Part shown: one piece after another, positions 44,113 through 57,397 of the stretch
Layout of the letters: each line of letters starts with the position of its first letter
Numbering within the stretch: position 1 is the stretch's first letter
NCBI GenBank assembly: GCA_963575745.1
Contig: CAUYUJ010008147.1
Location: 245,426 to 309,425 of the forward strand
Length of the DNA stretch: 64,000 nt
Origin: Prorocentrum cordatum
Taxonomy: Eukaryota; Sar; Dinophyceae; Prorocentrales; Prorocentraceae
Direction: 5' to 3'
Program-made: the position numbers and the translations under genes
The notes under the pieces: generated by a model
Database searches by the model: none
Told to the model about the DNA's origin: nothing
What the model saw: the letters and a program-made list of their open reading frames with translations, nothing else

Positions 44113-44185
44113 TGCAATCCTCCTCCTCCTCCCCCACCTCCACCTCCACCCCCTCCTCCATCCTCCTCCCCCCCTTCCTTCCTCC
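44113..44185. repeat. CCT tract
   Basis: CCT/CCA triplets on the plus strand, close to the 5' side of the dead LINE at 44290. Confidence 0.85.
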
Positions 44186-45555
44186 TTAAACTTTCCCTTG
44201 CACTCCTTCGCGCTGATCCTAGCTCTTCCCCTCTTCCCTCCTTCCCGTCCCTTTTCTCTCTTGATCCCCCTTTCATCCTAAATACTGGCAGACGGGCATT
44301 CTGCTGCTGGTCTCGCCACGGCTGGCTGCAGGTCTTCCGCAGGGCGCGGGGGGTTCATCGAGCCTCCACGTTGGCCCCTATGCAGCCCTTACTGCAGCTG
44401 GCGGGCGACGTTCAGCCCTACGCAATCGCCGACGCGGCGCTGCATGAATGGGAGGATGTCTGGTCTTATCACGGCGCGGCGTGGCTTTCCAAGCCAACCG
44501 ATCTCCACTGGTGGGACCTCTTGCCGCCGATCACCTTGTCGGCGATGAGGCAGGCCACGTGGAGAGACTCGGCGACCACTGCCAGGGGCTTCACGCGTCT
44601 GGCGCCGAAGTCATTGTACTTACTGTCGGACGAGGGGCTTCTGGCGGTCCCGAGGCTCCTGGAGGCATGTGAAAGGTGGGGCTTCTTGCCAGATGGGCGA
44701 GTCGAGACAGTTTTGGTGCAGTTGGCCAAGCGCCTCATCGCCCTGCTCCGCACACCCTCACGCGCCCGTGGGGGAAGCTCCGCCGCTCGCTATGAAGCAG
44801 TGGGGAGGTGCCCACGCTGCGTCTTGGGTGTGGGGCAGTCGCTCTCGACACACCTCCAGCGACTCCGAGATCGACTTGAACCTCGAGCAGGAGGTCGCCA
44901 CGCTGCTGAACGAGCAGAGTGGCGCGTGGGTCGGCGACATGGCCATGTGCTTCGAGCTTGTGGACAGCAGCCAGCTGCTGCTGGAGGCGAGGGAGTGCGA
45001 TTTCCCATTGCGCTTGGTAGGATGATGGTTGAACTCTACCACCAGCCGCGAAGGGTCCGTGTGACCCCCAGCCTTTCGCTGGCGCTGCTGGTGCTCCAGG
45101 GCGTGCTTGCGGGGTGCACGCATGCGCCCACGGCGTTGTTGGTGCTGACATACCGCACGATGGCCACGCTCAGCAACATGCACGCTAACGTATGGCCGAG
45201 CCAGTTGATGGACGGCGTCTCGCTTCATTTCACGGGCCCGCCTGACGCGGAAGCTATGCAGCCAGAAGCGGCCGCCATCGAGTTGACTCGCTGTGTGCAG
45301 GGCCTCCATATAAGGCTTGACCAAGCAGGCCAAGTCGGGCCCGGAGTTCAGCCGTGCGCGATTCCAGCACCCCTTCCGAAACAGGGCGCTTCACCTTGGC
45401 CTGCGCCCGCGGCGTGCGATACGCAACCTTGGCCACGAACGCCATGGGCCATGGGCCGCGGGTGGTCCGATGCCAAGAAGCTTGATGGGCAACTTCTCCA
45501 CCGCCACTCCCCTCTGTAGGACAGGGGAGAAGGGGGGGATGAGGAGGCCCTACTC

Positions 45556-45612
45556 CTCCTCCTCCTCCTCCTCCTCCTCCTCCTCCTCCTCCTCCTCCTC
45601 CTCCTCCTCCCT
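45556..45612. repeat. CCT tract inside the dead LINE
   Basis: Nineteen or so uninterrupted TCC triplets within RT-derived sequence. It was probably expanded or inserted after the element died. Confidence 0.9.
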
Positions 45613-46185
45613 CTCCTACCTGTGGCAGTGGTGGTGGAACGTGGGCCCACAAGAGCTGCCAGGGTCGGCGCCCGCCGAGCGCGAGGCCGCCGAAGGGGCC
45701 TCGCCCAGCTCGCGGCGCGGGGCGCCAGGCTGCGCCCCTGCGGCCCTGCTCAAAGACTTGGCGTCGCCTTTACTGTTTGGGCTTCGTTTTTTTTTCTGCC
45801 CGAACCGTTTGAGCAGCACCCTCTGAAACGTGCTGAGACTGCCGCGCCTCATCTTTCCCTCTTCCTTTTTTTCTCCTACCCTCCCTCTTCTTTCCCCTCC
45901 TCCCTCTCCTCTCCTGGGGCACGGGGCCCGCCCCGTCCTGCCGCCCGCGGCGGCGGGGGGCGTGGCGGCGTTGCGGACCCTCGGCGTCGGCCTCTGCGGT
46001 GCACTGCGGCGACGCTGACTGGGTGGCAGCCGGGCTCGGCGCGCACGGCGTGCCCCATGGGGCTCCCACGAGGGGCGCGAAGTCGTTCGCGCTTCGCGCT
46101 CCGCGGGCCTCGTTCCTCCTCCCCCTCCTCCTCGTCCTCCTCTTCTCCCCTTTGGGGGCGGCGCGAGAGCGCGAAGTTGTTCGCG

Positions 46186-46216
46186 CTTCGCGCTTCGCGC
46201 AGCGCGAAGCGCGAAG
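46186..46216. other. Perfect 31-bp palindrome
   Basis: CTTCGCGCTTCGCGC, a single A at 46201, then its exact complement. Related TTCGCGCTTCGCGCTCCGCG words lie about 110 bp upstream (46085-46105). It can form a 15-bp stem. Function unknown; it lies just left of MITE C. Confidence 0.85.
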
Positions 46217-46244
46217 TCAGGAGCCCTTGTACCCAATCTCGGTA

Positions 46245-46422
46245 TCGTTTAAACGATCCCCATCCCCATCCCCACCCCCTTCGAGACCCCCACCAAATTA
46301 CCACCCCAGTTGGGGATACACGCCTCGAAACCCGAAGGGAACGACCTATGTCCCCATCTAGGGGGGTAAATCGGCCAGTGGGGCCCAGGCCATGCCGCTG
46401 GGGATGGGGATCGGTTAAACGA
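46245..46422. mobile_element. MITE family C, single copy
   Basis: The left end TCGTTTAAACGATCCCCATCCCC (46245-46267) pairs with 46400-46422 at all but one or two positions. Length is 178 bp with no coding capacity. It sits inside the dead LINE at 44290-47245, so it is younger than that element's death or fixed at the same time. No clear target duplication. Confidence 0.75.
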
Positions 46423-47439
46423 GACTCCTCATCACGCACCCCAGCGCTAGATACGAGCCAATCAGCGACGCGTTGGTCCCGCTCATCCGGCGGTTGCTCT
46501 GGCTGGCTGTGGGGCGGTCGCGCTTCGGGGGCGAGGCTCCAGCGCGCTTGGGGCGAGCTCCAGCACGCGATCGGCGGCTCCACCTTCAGCGCCGCACGAG
46601 GTGCTTTGACCTCCACATGGGTTGCGTTGCGGAGGCTGGGCTAGGAGCTGTCGATGGTTCATGTCAGGTCCGATGTTTTGGAGATCTTCTCCCTCCTGCG
46701 AGTGCTGCTGGAAGATCTCCGCCGCTGCTTGATAAAGTCGGCCGACGGTGGTAGGCGAGGCGGCTCCTGGGGCATATGCGCCTGGTGTCAGGCTGGGTGC
46801 GAGGCCTCCGCCTTGGCCTGCGTTCGCTGCCAGCAGTTGGGCGCTCTGCAGTTCCCGTGGCAAGGCCGCTGCTCCACTCCTGCGCGGAGAGCGGCGGCGG
46901 AGGATCGCGGTGCAGCGTGCTGCAGGGCGCGTGGCGCGGAGTGCGGCAGCTATGGGCGCACGCGGTTGGGATGCCCGAAGCTGCAGGAGGTTCCACCCGG
47001 CCGCCCGCTGCCGGCGCTCCTGGAGGCCCTCGAGGCCCTGAGGACGACGCTGCCGGGCAGGGGTGCGGCCTGCCGCCGCGTCGACCTGGAGCGCGCGTGC
47101 GGCCTGCCCGACGTGCCGCGTGCTTCCACGTTGAAGGCCGCGGGAAGCGCGCTTGCGACCTTCTCCTGGGGTGACGCCGAGGCGAGCGCGCGGGGGCCAG
47201 AGTCGTCGGGCTTCGAGTCGGCGCAGCCTGAATGGACGCTCTGCGGGTAGGCCGCGGTGCAGATTGATGATGATTCACTGCTCGGCCCGCCCCCTGGCAT
47301 TCAGACCGTCGGCAGAGCACGCCGCTGTGCAGTGCACTGTCCAGTTCGGCACGCCTCTGCAACCCAGCATGTCGTGAGTGACTTGGTTGCATTGTGTTGT
47401 TTCTGAGGGCTCCGCCTGGGGCTCCTCCGCCCTCGAGAG

Positions 47440-47618
47440 CTCTAGGGTTAAGTCGGGCCTGTCTCTCCACAGGGGGAATATTCAAAAATAGTTAAAACAT
47501 AGTCGGGGGACTTTTTTTGTTTTTATATTTTCTTAGGTATTTTGGAGTTTTTTTTTGTATTTTTCATTTTTCGTCGAACATCCCCCTGTAAGGGGACAGG
47601 CCCGACCTAACTCTAGGG
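47440..47618. mobile_element. MITE family B, copy 1, with 8-bp target duplication
   Basis: The element is 47448-47610 (163 bp), beginning TTAAGTCGGGCCTGTC and ending GACAGGCCCGACCTAA, with pairing continuing to the ACAGGGGGA words (about 35 bp). CTCTAGGG flanks it exactly on both sides (47440-47447 and 47611-47618). The interior is very AT-rich (TTTTTGTTTTTATATTTTC), with AATATTCAAAAATAGT and TTTTCGTCGAA shared with copy 2 at 52066-52224. The 8-bp duplication fits hAT-type transposases among known superfamilies; the TIR is not a classic hAT end, so the assignment is tentative. Confidence 0.9.
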
Positions 47619-47619
47619 T

Positions 47620-48150
47620 GAGCATGCTAAGATCTGGAGGCTGATTCCTGGGGCGGTCGGTTCCTGAGAGCCGCCGACTTTCAGCTGGGCCACTGCCCGC
47701 AAGAGCCCTGGGGAGGTCCTCTCTCTCGGGATCCCTCTCATGTGGTGTGTGGGCAACGTGTGCGCTGGTTGATTCGCCAAGCACTCTCTGGTTATAACTT
47801 TTCTCAACCGCTAGGCGAAGTTCAGTAACGTTATCGTCCTCTGGCGAACTCAGGCTGAACCCTGAAAAAGGCTGCTGAGCAGGGAACAAGACTCTGGCGA
47901 GAAACCCCCCCCGTGACTCCTGGGCCTGAGCGCACGCCGTGTCGTCCGTTGACGCTGAGGTTCTCTCGTCGGAGCGCCAGCGTGCCAAGGCGATCCTGCA
48001 GTGTGTCTGGGGCGGTCTGCCGCGCAGTGGACTCCGACCTGTGGCGCGTTCCGCCCGAGGCGGCGCGGTGCCCCGCGAACGATGTTCCTTTCAAGCTCGT
48101 GTCGCACGACCTCGTTCGGGCAGAGCCGTCGATGGAGGTTCTTTGCTATA
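47620..48150. other. Unique sequence, nothing recognised
   Basis: About 530 bp without an identified gene. Open frames on both strands do not match families I know. A TATA-type alternating stretch follows at 48149-48180. Confidence 0.4.
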
Positions 48151-48359
48151 CATATATATATGTATATATAATATTTATCTCTATGCATCGGGGGTTGGGG
48201 GGTGTGAGCGGAAGTGACCCCGGCCCGGAATTCGGTTTCGGTTTCGGTTCGCGTCGTGCGTGCGGGCGAGGCGAACCTGCGCAAGTTCCTGCACTTGTAG
48301 AGCCGCATGGAGCCCAAAAGGTCGCCCGCCCCCCCCCCCCCCCGGCAGGGCGCGGCCCC

Positions 48360-49832
48360 CGATAGTTGTCCCGCGGGTTGTCCCGATGGTTGTCCCGATG
48401 GTTGTCCCGATTGTTGTCCCGGTGGTTGTCCCGATGGTTGTCCCGATGGTTGTCCCAATGGGTGTCCCGATGATTGTCCCGATGGTTGCCCCGATGGTTG
48501 TCCCGATGGTTGTCCCGATGGTTGTCCCGATGGTTGTCCCGATGGTTGTCCCGACTGTTGTCCCGATGGTTGTCTCGATGGTTGTCCCGATGGTTGTCCC
48601 GATGGGTGTCCCGATGGTTGGCCTGACGGTTGGCCCGACGGGTGTGCCGATGGTTGTCCCGATGGTTGTCCCGATGGTTGCCCCGATGGTTGTCCCGATG
48701 GTTGTCCCGATGGGTGTCCCGATGGTTGTCCCGATGGTTGTCCCGATGGTTGTCCCGATGGTGTTGTCCCGATGGTGTTGCACCGATGGTTGTCCAGATG
48801 GTTTTCCCGATGGTTGTCCCGGTGGTTGTCCCGACGGTTGTCCCGATGGTTGTCCCAATGGGTGCCCCGATGATTGTCCCGATGGTTGCCCCCATGGTTG
48901 TCCCGATGGTTGTCCAGATGGTTGTCCCGATGGTTGCCCCGATGGTTGTCCCGACTGTTGTCCCGATGGTTGTCCCGATGGTTGTCCCGATGGTTGTCCC
49001 GAGAGGATGTTGTCCCTCGATGGTTGCCCCGATGGCTTTCCCGATGGTTGTCCCGATGGTTGTCCCGATGGTTGTCCCGATGGTTGTCCCGATGGTGTTG
49101 TCCCGATGGTGTTGCACCGATGGTTGTCCAGATGGTTTTCCCGATGGTTGTCCCGATGGTTGTCCCGATGGTTGTCCCGGTTGTCCCGATGGTTGTCCCG
49201 ATGGGTTGTCCCGATGGTTGTCCCGATGGTTGTCCCGATGGTTGTCCCGATGGTTGTCCCGATGGTTGTCCCGATGGTTGTCCCGATGGTTGTCCCGATG
49301 GTTGTCCCGATGGTTGTCCCGATGGTTGTCCCGATGGTTGTCCCGATGGTTGTCCCGATGGTTGTCCCGATGATTGTTCCGATGGTTGCCCCGATGGTTG
49401 TCCCGACTGCTGTCCCCATGGTTGTCCCGATGGTTGTTCAGATTGTCCCGATGGTTTTCCCGATGGTTGTCCCGATGGTTGTCCCGATGGTTGTTCCAAT
49501 GGTTGTCCCGATGGTTGTCCCGACGGTTGCCCCGATGGTTGTCCCGATGGTTGTTCCGATGGGTGTCCCGATGGTTGAATCCATGGTTGCCCCGACGGCT
49601 GTCCCGATGGTTGTCCTGATGGTTTTCCCGACGGTTGTCCCGATGGTTGTCCCGATGGGTGTCCCGATGGTTGCCCCGATGGTTGTCCCGATGGGTGTCC
49701 CGATGGTTGTCCCGATGGTTGTCCCGATGGTTGCCCCGATGGCAGTCCCGATGGTTGCCCCGATGGCTTTCCCGATGGTTGTCCCGATGGTTGTCCGGAT
49801 GGTTGTCCCGATGGTTGTCCCGACGGTTGACC
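48360..49832. repeat. 1.5-kb minisatellite, 12-bp unit GATGGTTGTCCC
   Basis: About 120 units, most identical, with GGTTGCCCC, GGGTGTCCC and TGATTGTCCC variants. A marked irregular segment (GATGGTGTTGTCCC, then GATGGTGTTGCACC, GATGGTTGTCCA, GATGGTTTTCCC) occurs at 48757 and again at 49091, so there is a higher-order repeat of about 334 bp. All frames are open on both strands (GCPD, VPMV, RWLS; antisense SGQP, IGTT, RDNH). Indels move the register within single open frames, which argues against a coding role. Confidence 0.95.
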
Positions 49833-49837
49833 CGATA

Positions 49838-50770
49838 GAGAGATCGATAGATAGATAGTTCGACCGAGAGATTGATGTGTAGACATACCTATGCGACCAC
49901 CCTGCGGGTGATAAGGAGGTTGTGGAGGGGTGGGGGGAGGGGGGTGGCTCATGACGACAACTGTGATGAACGTGGTGCTGATGGGCGATGATGGTGTGGA
50001 TGTCGTGGCGGATTTTTTGTTGTTCCTTCGCTTGGGCGACTTGTGTCGTTCGGTTTGCCGCTGCGCGACGCGGCACTCAGCCCACGACGTCCCAGTCGAC
50101 GATGATGAGCAACCATGATGAGCCACCGGCGGGACAATGATGAGCAACCATGATGAGCAACCATGATGAGCAACCAGCGGGCAACCGACGGGACAACGTG
50201 GGCTACCGCTTGACAAGGCCGGGAGGGGGGAAACATTTGTGTTGGCGGACCCCCAGCGACAGCAGAGTGAATTCCTCTCGCTGGCCCACGCAGCTTCGCC
50301 TCGCCCGCACGCGCGGCGCGAGCACGAATTCGAAACTCGATTTCCCGGTGGGGGGACTCCGTTACCTTGCGATCTCACCCCCCAACCTCCGATTTATCGA
50401 TCTACATAAAAATGCCGATATATTTAACTATATAGAGATAGAAGGTCTTGCCCGTCACCGCCACCGCCACTGCCACCGCCTCGCCGTCAGCCATGGTATG
50501 CCGACTCATGTGTCGACCCGATCGACAGATAGGTATATGGATGTATAGATAGAAATATTGATAATTCTATATATATATATATATATATATTAGATAGAAG
50601 CACGTGGACGTATGTTGTATATGTTTGCCCGCGCATTCTTTGGTGGCGGCAGGTGGGAGTCATCGCACATCGATCGCCTCCCCCTCCCCCCGCCCTCCTT
50701 ATCACCCGTAGGGTGGTCCTATCGGTATGTATGTATGTATGTATGTATGTATGTATGTATGTATATATAT
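49838..50770. repeat. Block bounded by inverted repeats and GATA/TATG tracts
   Basis: GACCACCCTGCGGGTGATAAGGAGG near 49896 recurs inverted near 50697-50720 (CCTCCTTATCACCC then GTAGGGTGGTC). Outside these arms lie GATAGATAGATA (49843-49858) on one side and (TATG)n-(TA)n (50726-50780) on the other. Between them are a CAACCATGATGAG repeat (50108-50175), an alternating TA run (50566-50591) and unassigned sequence. Confidence 0.65.
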
Positions 50771-50844
50771 ATATATATAGATTTGTGGATATATTTCGTT
50801 GCCCGCGCGGATGGGCACTTAGCGCATCTAGTGAATGGCCCTCG

Positions 50845-50990
50845 TCCTCGTCGTCGTCGTCCTCGCCCTCGTCCTCGTCCTCGTCGTCGTCGTCGTTTCC
50901 GAGGGCTTCGAAGGGCCCCCAAATACCTCCAAAGGCTTCTGGGAGCCTCCTGAAGCGTCTGGATACCTCTGGGGACCTTCAGAGGCGGCT

Positions 50991-51037
<47 letters not shown>

Positions 51038-51084
51038 CCCCGTCCTGGTCTTTGTTTCGTTGTCGTCGTCACCCTCGTTGTCTT

Positions 51085-51116
<32 letters not shown>

Positions 51117-51216
51117 TCGTCGGCCTTGTCGTCGTCGTCGTCGTCGTCGTCGCCGCAGTCGTCGTCGTCGTTGTCGTCGTCGTCAGCTGCTGCCGTCGTC
51201 GTCGTCGTCGACGTCG

Positions 51217-51276
<60 letters not shown>

Positions 51277-51284
51277 GTTGCTGC

Positions 51285-51347
<63 letters not shown>

Positions 51348-51378
51348 AGACGTCGTCGTCGTCGTCGTCGCCGTCGCG
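50845..51378. repeat. CGT/TCG trinucleotide tracts
   Basis: Two GTC-rich stretches, 50845-50900 and 50985-51378, separated by about 85 bp. Poly-Val/Ser/Arg frames are artefacts. Confidence 0.93.
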
Positions 51379-51826
51379 CATATGACGTGGTTGTGGTGCC
51401 TTGTAGTTATGATGGGTGAGGATGGTCGTGATGACGGCGACAACGGTTGTGACTCAATCAGCCTATGTTGAGCCGGCAGGATGTGGATGTCCAACACCCA
51501 CGACCCAGACTTCCCGGAGTACAACGTGGTGCTCCCGCGACGCGCCCCTTTGGTTATCAATCCGTGCTGGGGTGATCTTCTCGTGCCTCCCCAGGATGCA
51601 ACGGGCCAGCTCAGGCCAGCTTCGGGCCCAGACCATTCTTGGGAGCTATCTTGAGCCTCCTCTTGCCATCTCGGAGCCCATCTTGAGCAACAGCATGTTG
51701 TCTGAAACCAATATTGAAGGCCCGCGGGGCCCCTTTGTGGGCGTCTTGGATCGGGTATAGCCAGGACCCCAAGTAAGGGGACCCACTTAGTGGTAGGGCC
51801 CCGGAGCCCCTGAATTGGCCAGAATC

Positions 51827-51957
51827 ACTAAACCAGGTCTGCCGTAGCTGGTATTTTTTCGGGTGACGGCCGTTCCTGTTAGTGGAACGGGGCGGGGGGG
51901 GGGCGTCCCCCAGTACACATCACTAAACCAGGTCCCACTAAACCCAGGTCTGCCAAC
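51827..51957. repeat. Direct repeats of TCACTAAACCAGGTC
   Basis: Two exact copies, at 51827 and 51919, and a partial ACTAAACCCAGGTCTGCC at 51937. They are short and possibly remnants of a degraded element. The rest of 51379-52057 shows nothing recognisable. Confidence 0.6.
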
Positions 51958-52057
51958 GCCCGCTTGGAGACGCCCTGGAAGTGGCCTGGGGGATCGCCGT
52001 GGGAGTGCGCGGAGCTTGCGGGGGGTTTTGATCGGGCTTGGGGGGGGGACTCAACCC

Positions 52058-52232
52058 CCTTGGACTTAGATCGGGCCTGTCCCTCTACAGGAGGAATATT
52101 CAAAAATAGTCAAACAGTAGTCTGAGGACGATTTTTGACTACTTTTGCCCTTTTGGGGTGTATTTTTTGAGTATTTTTTATTTTTCGTCGAAAATCCCCC
52201 TGTAGGGGGACACGCCCGACTTACCCTTGGAC
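52058..52232. mobile_element. MITE family B, copy 2, with 8-bp target duplication
   Basis: The element is 52066-52224 (159 bp), beginning TTAGATCGGGCCTGTC and ending in the inverted counterpart (CACGCCCGACTTAC). CCTTGGAC flanks it on both sides (52058-52065 and 52225-52232). It shares AATATTCAAAAATAGT, the T-rich centre and TTTTTCGTCGAA...ATCCCCCTGTA with copy 1. No coding capacity. Confidence 0.9.
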
Positions 52233-52499
52233 AGTCGGGGGAGGGAGTAGTCCAGGAATGAGTGAATGAAGCCGCGTGTCAGTAGGCACATCACGTGGGC
52301 AACGGCACCAGCGTGCGCTAGACGTTATGCTCGCGCACTGCTGCCTTCCAGGCTTCCGCTGGAAACGTGCCCAAGCTTGATGCAGTGCAGCCGGAAGTAT
52401 TTTGTGGTCTGAACAGGCGAGGGACGGGGCCCGGCACGGACGACCAGGGAAAGGGGGGTCCACGGTCGACCAGCGGCGCGCCCTCGGTTCTGATGAGGT

Positions 52500-55620
<3,121 letters not shown>

Positions 55621-55635
55621 CTGGAAGCAAGCGTC

Positions 55636-55795
55636 ATGATGGGATTGTGAGCTGCCCCGCCGCGCAGCCTGGCACCCCGTTCTGGGGCATGGCGACGGGT
55701 CTCAGCAAGGAGGACACCTTCCGCATGGAGAAGACCTTCAGGATGGACGAGGAGCCTCCTTGTCCCCCTCTTGGGAGGGGAAGGAGGGAGGGATG
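55636..55795 (+). other. Possible small exon
   Basis: A frame reads HDGIVSCPAAQPGTPFWG, then MATGLSKEDTFRMEKTFRMD, with a short internal KEDTFRMEKTFRMDEE duplication. Composition is protein-like and unlike its surroundings. No family recognised; stop at 55796. Confidence 0.25.
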
Positions 55796-56454
55796 AGGTA
55801 GGGAGGAGGGAGGATCGGACGCCCACAAGGGGACGAGAGAGAAGAGAGAGTCCAAGGGGTTCCCATCAACTGGGAATTTGCCGGTCCCCAGGGCGTGTTC
55901 TTTCCCTTCCCCAGAGACCCCACAGGGCACCCTTAAAAAAATGCTCGTCCTCTGAGTCGGCCTCGGCCCTCGAACTGGCCAGGTGGCCCAGGTCTCGTGC
56001 ACGTTCCTTATTGAGGCCGAAACACTGGCAGATGTCCGTCATGCACAGGCTCGTGCGATTCAAAAACTTGGGAGCAGGAACGCTCCTCTGGGCCCTCGTC
56101 GGGGCCTGCACGTCCTGCGTCGCCCCGAGCTGAGCCCCAAGCAGCTCCCGCGCCTCCCGACCAGGAAGACGATGAGGCCACGTCAGAGTTTTTCTTGCCC
56201 GCGCCCTTGAGCGAGGACTGCTGACCTTGGCACCTCCCTCGGAGGCCTTGGGCGTGCTGAGATATGGTGGCGCACTCGCCACGAGCAGCGCAAAGAGAAA
56301 CGCGCCCGCGACTCGAGCACTGGGAACTCCAGGAGCGTGTGGCCTCCAGCAGACCACGGTCGAGCGTCGCCCGCGGGGACAGCGGACGGAGGTCGTAGCC
56401 GCTCGCTCGGGAGCCTCGAGACGGGGGTCAGTGCAGACGGGGGTCAGCCAGAGC

Positions 56455-56625
56455 GCTGGATCTTGCAGGATCCTGCAGCGCCAGGGTCGCATTGACCCGG
56501 GTTTGGGTGCAGGATCCTGCAGGATCCTGCAGGATCCTTCGCATTGACCCGGGTTTGGGTGCAGGATCTTGCAGGATTTTGCAGGCCTGATTGACCCGGG
56601 TCTGGATTGACCCGGGTCAGAAGAT
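56455..56625. repeat. Minisatellite with GGATCCTGCA and TTGACCCGGGT words
   Basis: Two kinds of word alternate: TTGCAGGATCCTGCAGGATCC and CGCATTGACCCGGGTTTGGGTG, with about three higher-order units. Both words are near-palindromic. Confidence 0.85.
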
Positions 56626-56719
56626 CCCCGACTCGCCCTCTGGTTCAGGCTCCGCCTGGGCCTCAGGTGGGGCCTGGGTCCCGTACGCCAGGCTGCCTTC
56701 TGCGACCACGAGCTTGGCA

Positions 56720-57397
56720 TCAGAAGAGGCCTCGAGAGAGATCATGATCAGCGCCCTGGCCCCTAGATTGCCGTAGGCCTCTAGGCCGCCGTTGTGCGCC
56801 TCGGCCTGAACGATAAAACTTGAGCGTGGATCTGGCGAGGGTAACACAACTTTTGATGAGCAGGACACCCTCAGGCGGGAGTCTGACAACAGTACCGCCT
56901 CGCTTGGCCAAGCCGTCAGATTCGTGGTTGCCTTGCCGCTCACAGTCCGTGAGCTTACCCGCAATAATGTCGTACATAGTGGCGTGCCCAGGCATTTTCT
57001 TGAAGGTCGCCGTGGCAAGGCCTCCAACACCAAAGGACTGATTCCAAACGTGGGCTCTGGGATTCGCTGCCCACGTGGCACGCCTAGCGTCCTTGCAACA
57101 GCCGTGCGTGCTTGCGCAGTCCGTGTACACAGTAATTGAACCAGCAAGGAAACCAGCGGCCACGTGCACCGCGTGGTCCTCCCCGTCTCTGGCAATTTGC
57201 GAGGGGAGGGTGGACGGGAGGACCACTCCGAACCCACCTCCTAAAATATTGAGGGAGCAGTCATCGATCGCGATCCCCCTGCCCTGCCAGACGGACCGAG
57301 GGAGACTCAACGTCGAACCCCGACCCGTCACAAAAGACGTGGCCCCCTTGAAGATCAGACGACATGAGGGCTGCTGCTGATTGTCATGCAAGTTCAT
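56720..57397 (-). pseudogene. LINE RNase H domain fragment
   Basis: On the minus strand this 225-codon frame contains the RNase H acidic set in order: GIAIDDCSLN, ARDGEDHAVHVAA, VYTDCASTHGCC, PGHATMYDI and GNHESDGLAKRGG. Layout and several words (ARDGED, YTDC/CTDC, NPRAH, GHAT) match the RNase H of the element at 532-6926, so it belongs to a related LINE. The frame is open across the whole domain and the catalytic residues are present, but the polymerase upstream is missing. The frame stops before any RT sequence, and the C-terminal part degrades after about 56790. Enzymatic activity on its own is doubtful. Confidence 0.8.

Larger units (their letters stand above)
44290..47245 (+). pseudogene. 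Dead LINE reverse transcriptase remnant with nested insertions
   Basis: Recognisable RT segments occur in order but in changing frames: an N-terminal ATTARGFTRLAPKSLYLLSD (44575-44640); a motif-A-like GDMAMCFELVDSSQLLLEA...DFPLRL (about 44930-45020); an ELYHQPRRVRVT...GVLAGCTHAPTALL motif-B segment; and LMDGVSLHFTG at about 45205, where the catalytic Asp-Asp is Asp-Gly. IRNLGHERHG follows at about 45420. A pure CCT tract (45556-45612) lies inside, and after it LAQLAARGARLRPCG and, near 46530-46640, RLQRAWGELQHAIGGSTFS...RRLG resemble the region after the RT thumb. At least four frame changes plus the catalytic loss mean it is non-functional. A 178-bp MITE is nested at 46245-46422. No RNase H is visible before 47245. 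Confidence 0.7.

Noticed and set aside
47850-50378. 842-codon minus-strand frame with SGQP repeats, like repetitive surface proteins of some algae
   Set aside because: All six frames are open in the 12-bp unit, and within this frame the repeat changes from SGQP to IGTT-type and RDNH registers through indels. This is a stop-free minisatellite, not a conserved protein repeat.
56227-56547. Small open frame over the GGATCCTGCA minisatellite
   Set aside because: Composition is set by the palindromic repeat words, with no domain.
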